This document shows positions 57,479 to 64,000 of a stretch of 64,000 bases of DNA, one piece after another; position 1 is the stretch's first letter, and each line of letters opens with the position of its first letter. The notes under the pieces are model-generated. The model saw nothing but the letters and a program-made list of their open reading frames with translations. It ran no database searches and was not told the DNA's origin. This DNA is from Paulinella micropora. Its lineage: Eukaryota; Cercozoa; Imbricatea; Euglyphida; Paulinellidae. The stretch is taken from NCBI GenBank assembly GCA_019918135.1, contig WBZZ01000699.1, positions 1 to 64,000 of the forward strand, written 5' to 3'. The translations under genes were made by a program, and so were the position numbers.

Positions 57479-58953
57479 CTACTCTCTTGCTCTTTTTTTT
57501 TGCCGCAGGCCGCGCCAACGGCCTGGGCGGATATTGGTTGGTAAAACACTTGAACAATGTTGTTGTAGAAGAGCGAGCAGCTGCCAGGCCATTATTGCAT
57601 ACACATGACGCATGTCTTTGTCGTGCAAACGGGAGGTTTCTGCGCGCAACCGGTTATAAAAGTCGCGCTCTTTGTACTGTAGCCTGTCTTTATCTTTGAC
57701 AGACTTTTGTAACAGATGATAACGAAACCAGAACGAATCGGCCAAGCGGATATTCACTTTCTTGGGCCCTTTGTCACTCCTGTTCAAATCAGGAACTTGA
57801 GTGTCGTGATCCAGTCCTGCTGGATCTTGTGAAAGTGACATGTACCAGCAGAAACAAGGACAGGGCTTCTCTTGCTTGATCATGTCACCGCACCACAGCG
57901 CGGCGACCAAAAAGCACAGCTCAGTCGCTCTTGAAAATTCCTGCTGTACGACCTTGGCGGCTTCCTTGCTGGCTGGCCACCTGTCGAGGTTCGGTCCAAT
58001 TGTGCTGGCATAAAAGGAGGCGGCGTTCAAAAACCCGACTACTCGGTTTATTCCGGGCATGGGCTCGTTCTTTTGTCGCGCCTGTTCTCGTAGATAAAAC
58101 CAGAAGTAGTCTTTTCTAATATCCGGGCGCTCACTCAAGGTGCTTGCGCGCTCGATAACCAGTAGACCATCATTTACCAAAGAATTCGCCCGCACATTTG
58201 GTGTATGCTCTGTTGAGAACACATAGTCTGTGGCACTAATACCAGTTCGAACCAAGCAGTTCTGCCGCAAAGTTTCTTGTTCTTGGATTAGCAAATTAAG
58301 TGTGTCTTCAGCAGCTATGCCAGGCCTTTTGGACGGGGATAGAGGGCGCCCGCCCCTCGGCAAAAACAAACACAAGCGCCCAGCATGCATATCCGGTGCA
58401 TCCCAATCTAAGATACCAAATACACGTATTACGGGCGGAACAAAGGCGTTTGTTTTTTTGTGCAGATAATTTTGTATTGCAATGTCCATAAACACTCCAG
58501 GACCGGCTGGTTTTATAACCGCTACAAGGAAATTTCTAGTTTCCTGGATATCGTCTAAGGCGCTTTTCCCGTACGATTTCAGGCATTGCACGTGCTGGAT
58601 CCTCTGCCAGTCACAATTTTTTCTTGCTCAGCTAGGTATGCCTATCCTCGACTTCCTCAACTTCCTCAATTACATTTACTGTTTAGGTCAAATGTCCGTA
58701 GCATTCTTCCGTTGTTGTCGTGCTGAGAAAAAAATGTTCGGGCTTTTTGAGCCATTTCGATATTTCCAAATAAATTGTTATCGAATTCAGGGGTGTTTTT
58801 TCCGAAAAGCTCTAGAATTTCTTTTTTAGGGTTACCACAGGAAAGCGCTTCAGACCAGACAGAGCTTTCAAGCAACTCATAAGCCCTGCTGTTTACAGGG
58901 CAATCTTTTTTGGGATGTCTAGGTGGTAAAGAAAAGAGTTTCGAGAGGGACAT
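57479..58953 (-). CDS. unknown protein, probably spliced (about 473 aa)
   Basis: ATG 58953 (MSLSKLFSLPPRHPKKDC) opens 91 codons. Removing 58627-58679 (GT...AG, 53 nt) joins them in frame to a second exon beginning near RKNCDWQRIQHVQ that continues to TAG at 57479; the joined length is divisible by three. Second-exon landmarks: FLVAVIKPAGPGVFMDI, RVFGILDWDAPDMHAGRL, YFWFYLREQARQKNEP, RLADSFWFRYHLLQKS. Basic C-terminus RQKKRARE. No family recognised. If unspliced, the locus is two separate frames and the second lacks an ATG. Confidence 0.55.
58627..58679 (-). other. candidate spliceosomal intron (53 nt)
   Basis: Donor GTAAATG, acceptor CTGAG. The interior is purine-rich (GAGGAAGTTGAGGAAGTCG), which is unusual because a pyrimidine tract is expected. 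An earlier AG (CCTAG) would not keep the frame. Confidence 0.4.
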
Positions 58954-59003
58954 ACTACTACTTATTTAAAATATAAAATAGAAGGACAGATATAAGAATT
59001 AGA

Positions 59004-59017
59004 GGGGGGGGGGGGGG
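59004..59017. repeat. G14 homopolymer
   Basis: 51 bp upstream of ATG 58953. Confidence 0.8.
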
Positions 59018-59060
59018 AGGGGATTACTCGCCCTCCCTCTTTCTCTCTCTTTCCGCGGAG

Positions 59061-59854
59061 TCAAGAAGGAAAATAGAAAGACTTCAAGTCGGCAAGGAGC
59101 AATAGAATACCTATCAAAAAAGAGACAATGGAAAATACCAGTATACATACAAACGTTTGATAATTCCACTCACTTATAAATCTTCGTCCGCAGCATGTCT
59201 TATATGGTGGCAGCTTAGTCATGTATTCATGGGACTTAAACTCTTCACGGTGCCTTTTCTTTTCATCCTGGCAATAGACGGCTATGGCGCAAAGAAGGCT
59301 AATAATGGGGACAGGCACCAGAAAAACGACACCAGAGATATAGTTGTCTCTTGGAAGACAGGTAAGGCTGATTGAGTACGAAATAGCGCAGGCGCCGCTA
59401 CAGTGAGCCTGCCAGCTAATAGTGAGGTTAGGGTGTGCAGATCGCCCTTGGCTTCCAATATTGATATCGTGTTTGTAGCTTTGTCTGCCCGCTTTGCAAT
59501 CACTAGGTTCGTTAGCCCAGGTCACACGGCCGTTGGTTTGGAACGTTATATTGGTCATGTTGGAGCTGTCGCTAGGATTGTACAAAAAATAGAATGTTGT
59601 CAAGAATTTGCATTCCTTAGCCGAGGTTTTGTCAAAGGGTTTAAAGAACCCGATAATCACACCCCCGGCAGAGGAACTGTCGTTGGTCCATTTAACGGAC
59701 GGCGAGACGGCCGCACCGCAGACCCCTGTCGTTGAATAACTCGTTTCATCGCCCTTCTCCAGCGCGTAGATTCTACTTTTATTCGTGGTTCCGGCTGCTC
59801 CCGTTAGCTGATCGCCCAGTATCAGAAACAGACAAAGAAAAACTTGTTGGACAT
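59061..59854 (-). CDS. two-helix membrane glycoprotein-like protein, frameshift in signal peptide
   Basis: ATG 59854 (MSNKFFF) would run into a stop, but one extra T in the T5 run near 59837 joins it to LCLFLILGDQLTGAAG, a good signal peptide, and a frame continuing to TGA at 59061. The ectodomain has many Asn-Xaa-Ser/Thr sites (NPS, NMT, NLT) and cysteines; two transmembrane helices follow (GVVFLVPVPIISLLCAIAVY and FVCILVFSIVSFLIGILLLL) separated by a basic loop. Probably a surface protein. No family recognised. Confidence 0.6.
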
Positions 59855-59856
59855 TT

Positions 59857-59883
59857 CTAGCGACTGCTCCACCAAAAGAAAGC

Positions 59884-59918
<35 letters not shown>

Positions 59919-60861
59919 GCACACTTTTGTCTTTTTGCCGGCCCCCCAACACCCCCCCGTTTCCCCTCGCCGCCCCTTTGAGCCAGGCCCTGAGTGATTG
60001 GTAGCGCTCTCCTGGTTTTTGAAGTGAGGCATGGACCTTTGCCACCAAAGCCCACAGCCGCCCGCCGTCGGAGTTCGGCCAATCGGGGCTCGGGCCTCGG
60101 TCGTAAGCAAACCGAAAGGCGGCGTCGGCCAGGATGGAGGCCCTGGAGCGCGCAAACTCGTCTGTGAAAGTTAGAGCTAAAAGTACTGTCAGGGCGTGCG
60201 CAGCCCGGTTGCTGTCGCTGTCGTCCGCCACCAGTTCCGAGAGAAACTCTGCTGCGTTGGGCGTGCGCAGATTCCAGTCTGTGATCAGCAGAATGTCCTT
60301 TTCGTGCCTTTGGAGCTGCTTTGGAGTGTACGACCAGCCAGCGCTGTCAGCTAGCAGCTGTGAGCTGAGGGGGTCGACTTCGTTGAATTTGCTGGCCAAC
60401 CAAAGGCAAGCTGCGCCTTCGGCCTGCAGCGATTTCCTGTTCACTCGTCCGCGCTGGGTGTGATATTGCGGCAGTAATTCTGCGCAGAGCACCAACGTTT
60501 CTGGATGCAGCTTTTGTTCGCACGCGATCTCGCACAGCCATTCAAACAGCTTAGGGTACGTGGCTTCTACGTCAGACTGTACTCTATTGGCGCCCTGCTC
60601 AGATTTCCACGACTTGTGTCTGTGCTCTTGGGCTGCCCAGCTCCAGCTGGGCTGGGCCTGCTGCGATTGCCCGGTGCGGGCTGTGTCCATAATGACCAAG
60701 AAGGGCGGCTCAAACGGCAGCTCCGGCGCACAGAGCCTACGTTTTGTAGGTGTGCAACCCAGCTCCGTGGCTAGCAAACGCTTGTGCGTGGCCAGACGCT
60801 TGCGCCCTGGTGGTGAATCAACCCGATTATTATTATTATCTGTTTCAGCCATGAGGAGCAT
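59857..60861 (-). CDS. cyclin-box protein (334 aa)
   Basis: ATG 60861 (MLLMAETDNNNN); ATG 60852 is an alternative. Residues about 95-240 form a cyclin box: FEWLCEIACEQKLHPETLVL, then SLQAEGAACLWLASKFNEVD, then LQRHEKDILLITDWNLRTP and AAEFLSELV, with the Lys and Glu typical of CDK contact. A basic cluster KRRL precedes it. The last 20 codons read through a (TA)n microsatellite into the neighbour's leader, so the natural stop may have been lost. Predicted to bind and steer a host or viral cyclin-dependent kinase. Confidence 0.8.
59888..59914. repeat. (TA)n microsatellite
   Basis: About 13 TA units at the 3' end of the cyclin gene and upstream of the membrane-protein start. Confidence 0.9.
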
Positions 60862-60965
60862 TGTGCGCGCCCCCCAAGCGCGACGATGCTCGGCAAGAAG
60901 AAAAAAAGAACAGAGGTTTTCTGGGGTCTGCATCTCTGTTGTTTTCCATGGCCACCAAAGAGAGA

Positions 60966-60992
60966 GGGGGGGGGGGGCACCCCCCCCCCCCC
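60966..60992. repeat. G12-CA-C13 near-palindrome in a divergent promoter
   Basis: 105 bp from ATG 60861 and 200 bp from ATG 61194. Followed by an (AC)n tract and another C13 run at about 61027. Confidence 0.85.
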
Positions 60993-61193
60993 ACACACAC
61001 ACACACACCCTAGAACGTCCCACGCCCCCCCCCCCCCCTCCTGTACACGAGGGGCCTCGTGAGGGGGGGGGGGAGGGCATGAGTGTGTCGTGTGCCCCAC
61101 CCCCCCTCCCCGAAGAAAGAAAACAGAAATAAGAGTAGGAACAACAAGACAAAGGGTGAGGAGGGGGGGTAAGAAGAGAGAGGGAGGGCCGAC

Positions 61194-63582
61194 ATGCTCC
61201 GCACCGCCAAGCGTCGGTGCCTGGAGCCGGTGGCCGCAAGCGGGCTGAACGACTGGGCAGAGATTTTTTTTTCTCATGGTGCCGGCTTGCTTTCGGCGGT
61301 TGACTTGGTGCAACTTTTGAAGAGCTGCAAAGCTTGGGAGCAGCAGCTGTCAGTGTATGTGAGACCGCAGCGCTGGGTATCCCGTGCCCTGGGCGACGAG
61401 TCCCTGACGGAGGACTTGACAGAAGAAGAAGTGGCCGCCGCGGAAGGCGCTAGCTGTTTCCCGCAGCTGAACACGGTGCTCTGGCTTAATTACACACAGG
61501 ACTTTCTCCAGCTGCGCACGCCCATGCCGCCGCGCAGGCGACGGCTGTTGCGGCTGGCCCTGCCTTGGTTTCGGCACGTGGTTCATCTGCGTGTGGAGTG
61601 TGACGTTCAGGCCGCCGAAACGCTCCTGTGTGCCTGGCGTAAGTACGGCCCGCGGCAGGAGCTACGCTCGCTATCTCTAAAACTTTACGACGAAGAACCC
61701 GATGACGACAGGTCGTCCATGTTGTACGAGGAGCAGATTGAACCAGCGTTGCGCGGGCTGCTGCGTGGTGTGCAAGAGTTGCGCTTGGACTATGTGCATT
61801 TTGGTGAGCGCGGCTTGGGTGGCCTGTGGCCGGCGCCCGGCCCTGTGCCGCCCTTGTCACGGTTGAGGCTTAAGTACTGCACTGGCTCCCGACTGTGGGG
61901 CGAGGCGTTTGAACGCCTGGCCCCGACGCTCGAAGTGGTGGAGGTGTACAGGGACGGCGACTGCGATGTCCCGGAGAACGGCTTTGTGTTGCCTGTGGGG
62001 GCGCTCCGGCCCGTGTGTTGGCCCCGGCTCCGTCGCGTGGTCGCGGGGGGGCCCCTGTCACCGCTGGGTCTGGTGGATTTGCTGCGGGGCCTCGGCGCGG
62101 AGGCTGGCACGGGGTTGCAGTGGGAACCCGCCTGCACGCCGGTGCTGGAGTCATACGAGCTTGACTTGGCCAGATTTGTCGACAGCACTCCGCACGAGCC
62201 CGACCACGAGCATCTAGGACAATGGGAGGCCGGGCTGCTGACGGAGCTTCACCAGGCGCTCTGCCCACTGGGGGGCGTCGCGCCCGACTTTCTGAATTTG
62301 AATCTGTACAATGTAGATTTGTGGGACGAGCCGGGCGAGTCCGACATGGCAGCGCTGTGGCTATTGAAACCCTTGGGACTGACGCTGGTCGACCGCGGAC
62401 CGCCCGCGCAGGCGCTAGACCGGCACGCAGCGGGGTTGGTGCTTGCACAGCAGCTCAGGCACCGCCCCTGTGCCACTAGCTCCGCGCCACCGAAGCTGGG
62501 ACTCGAGCTGGGCCTGCGCCCCCTGGCTGTCCCCGCCATGGCAATGGCAGAAGGCGAGCGCCTGCGAGCCTGGGCTCGTTCCTACCGACGGCTGTTTGCG
62601 ACGACGCCGCCGCGTTATGGCGCCTTGGGGGAGCAGGAGCTGTCGTTTGAGTCGTTCACGCTGAGTGGCTACCTGCCCTGGGAGTCCGCCCGGGACTTGC
62701 CTGCTATGGTTGAGGTGCAGCGCGAGGTCTGGCGTGGCCTGTGCTCGCTGGGCGTCCCGCTCCGCTGCGGCGGGTTCTGGCTGTTGGACAAGTGTGGCTT
62801 AGGAGGTGGCGGCGAGGAGGAAGATGACAAGGACAAAGACGTCTACCCTGCGCAGAACTTTTGGCGCGGGGCTCTGGGGGGCGGGCTCTGCTACCACGCC
62901 ACGGCCTGCGCGGGATTTTTTCCGTTGTCCAGAAGTTCCAGTCGCCAGCGGGGGAGATTGCCTACAGTGTCAAGGACTTCCGTCTGTTCCTGAGCCCCAG
63001 CGACGCCGTGGCCCTGTGGCAAGCGGCGGAGCGCCGGGGCAGCTGGGCAGCCCCCCCCGACTGGTTGCCCCCCGAGCAGTGGGCTTTCTTAGTTTGCTCG
63101 GGGATGCTAGGGGACGACGCGCCCCGCGCAGAACACCCACTGCCGTTGCTGCTCTCGAGGCAAGGGCACGCCCCGTATATTGTCCCCCATGGCTACGGCC
63201 CGTTCTGCTACGCGTGGCCCTACAAGCTGCCCTGGTTTGAAGACAGCGAGGCGCGGTGCATGCTGATCGGGTATGTTGCACAGCTAATGAAGAAGATCGA
63301 GGCGGTGTCGTCGGGTCTGTCGTCGCGCCCTCCGGTCGAAAAGATAGCGCTCGAGCTAAAAAGAACAGTGGCGGCCTTAAACAAGGCAGATGCCCCTGAC
63401 TTAGCGACTACTTTTCTGTCTGGCTACGTGCTGGAGAAGGGGCAACGTAAATCAGTGAGTTGAGCCTCGAGTTGGTCCGCCGCGTAGAGGCGGCCTTGTC
63501 CCTACCCCACAGCCCCGCCTTTTGGAAAGACATCCACGCAACAGTGCTGGCGCAGCTCAGCACTTTGATAAGGACAGAATAA
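61194..63582 (+). CDS. second member of the 768-aa F-box-like family, two frameshifts
   Basis: ATG 61194 (MLRTAKRRCLEPV) gives an F-box-like LNDWAEIFFSHGAGLL and the same LRR-like core as 20662-22968 (VVHLRVECDVQ, VQELRLDYVHF). Near 62870 a run of G (CTGGGGGGCGGG) shifts the frame; the next frame carries GLRGIFSVVQ, SVKDFRLFLS, WAFLVCSGMLGDD and GYVAQLMKKIEAV. A second shift near 63455 leads to LELVRRVEAALSLP and TAA at 63580-63582, with AATAAA overlapping the stop. Both breaks restore full collinearity with the intact paralogue. Confidence 0.75.
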
Positions 63583-63838
63583 AAGAGATCAAGCATTTTT
63601 TTGGGAAGCAGGAAGAGGGGAGAGCAAGGGGATGGGGGAGGTAGCGGCGGGCATCATTCTGCGTCTCCCCTTCCCCCTTCTTCCCCCTCGCCACACCCTC
63701 CATTTCTTTCTCTTTCCTCCCCCACCCTCTTTGCCCCCCCCCCCCCCCCCGCGCAGTATGTAAATATAGCTAAAAAAGTTTTTTTTTAACAAAAAGGGGG
63801 AGGACCGCACAGGGTTTTAGAAAAACCCGCAAGAAGAC
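63583..63838. other. promoter region of the last gene, with C17 run
   Basis: C17 at 63734-63750, then GCGCAGTATGTAAATATAGC and T8, A5 and G5 runs before ATG 63839. Purine/pyrimidine low complexity upstream. No gene. Confidence 0.6.
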
Positions 63839-64000
63839 ATGTCCGAACGGAAGGATGTCCAGCACGGGGGTACCCTGTCTACCGAACAAGCATATCTAAA
63901 AGGCTATGCCATGGGCATCCTACTGGGGGGTATTTTCGGCGACCTCAAGTCCCTACCGGAGCAAACAGACGTGCCCGGCAAGCATACGGGAGACGCCGCT
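63839..64000 (+). CDS. 5' end of an unknown gene (cut by window edge)
   Basis: ATG 63839 opens 54 codons that stay open to the window end: MSERKDVQHGGTLSTEQAY, a glycine-rich hydrophobic KGYAMGILLGGIFGDLK, then charged residues. Too short to identify. Confidence 0.6.
   Translation, partial: MSERKDVQHGGTLSTEQAYLKGYAMGILLGGIFGDLKSLPEQTDVPGKHTGDAA

Noticed and set aside
60560..61132. Plus-strand frame antisense to the cyclin gene
   Set aside because: The minus strand encodes a clear cyclin box; the plus frame has no recognisable feature and ends in poly-Pro/His-Thr low complexity.
1..64000. tRNA or rRNA genes
   Set aside because: No cloverleaf with TTC and anticodon arms or rRNA core motif was noticed by eye; a covariance-model search was not possible here.

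Overview
The window reads as part of a large, intron-poor DNA virus of a unicellular eukaryote (Nucleocytoviricota or a mirusvirus-like lineage), or a viral region resident in a protist genome. Evidence: gene-dense coding on both strands; ATG starts without ribosome-binding sites; AATAAA just past many stops; two candidate spliceosomal introns; and eukaryote-type proteins (histone H3-like, WWE-PARP, cyclin, BTB/T1, F-box-like/leucine-rich-repeat proteins, Sel1 repeats, PKD plus BspA/DUF285 repeats). No capsid, polymerase, packaging ATPase, rRNA, tRNA or CRISPR array was seen, so the family cannot be fixed from this piece.

Layout. 0-12 kb is very GC-rich and holds mostly broken genes: a polytopic membrane protein, a secreted PKD/BspA surface protein, an unknown gene, two tandem paralogues (about 5.9-7.9 and 8.2-10.1 kb) and an F-box/LRR gene. 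12-17.5 kb is AT-richer, carries palindromic AT repeats, introns and a possible transposon-derived gene. 17.5-28 kb mixes intact genes (LRR protein, 768-aa F-box-like protein, coiled-coil protein) with a segmental duplication, gene fragments and a composite repeat element. 28-47.8 kb has Sel1, degenerate SF3-ATPase-like, BTB, several unknown genes, histone H3-like, WWE-PARP, a cysteine-rich surface protein and an F-box/LRR protein. 48-51.8 kb is a repeat-filled graveyard of gene fragments. 51.8-64 kb returns to genes (DUF1152-like, LRR protein, small F-box- and SAM-like proteins, unknown spliced gene, membrane protein, cyclin, second F-box-like protein, start of another gene).

How the genes may work together (inference): histone H3-like, PARP, cyclin, BTB and several F-box/LRR proteins point to control of host chromatin, ADP-ribosylation, cell cycle and ubiquitin ligases. 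The PKD/BspA, cysteine-rich and two-helix membrane proteins would face outward. LRR and F-box-like families appear as intact, frameshifted and fragmentary copies, so the region seems to undergo rapid duplication and loss.

The most striking non-coding features are G- or C-homopolymers of 10-23 bases within about 300 bp upstream of most gene starts, often as Gn-CGC-Cn palindromes, and several families of intergenic repeats. Many genes carry single-base frameshifts, several at or near homopolymers. Sequencing or assembly error must be excluded before calling these genes dead or phase-variable.
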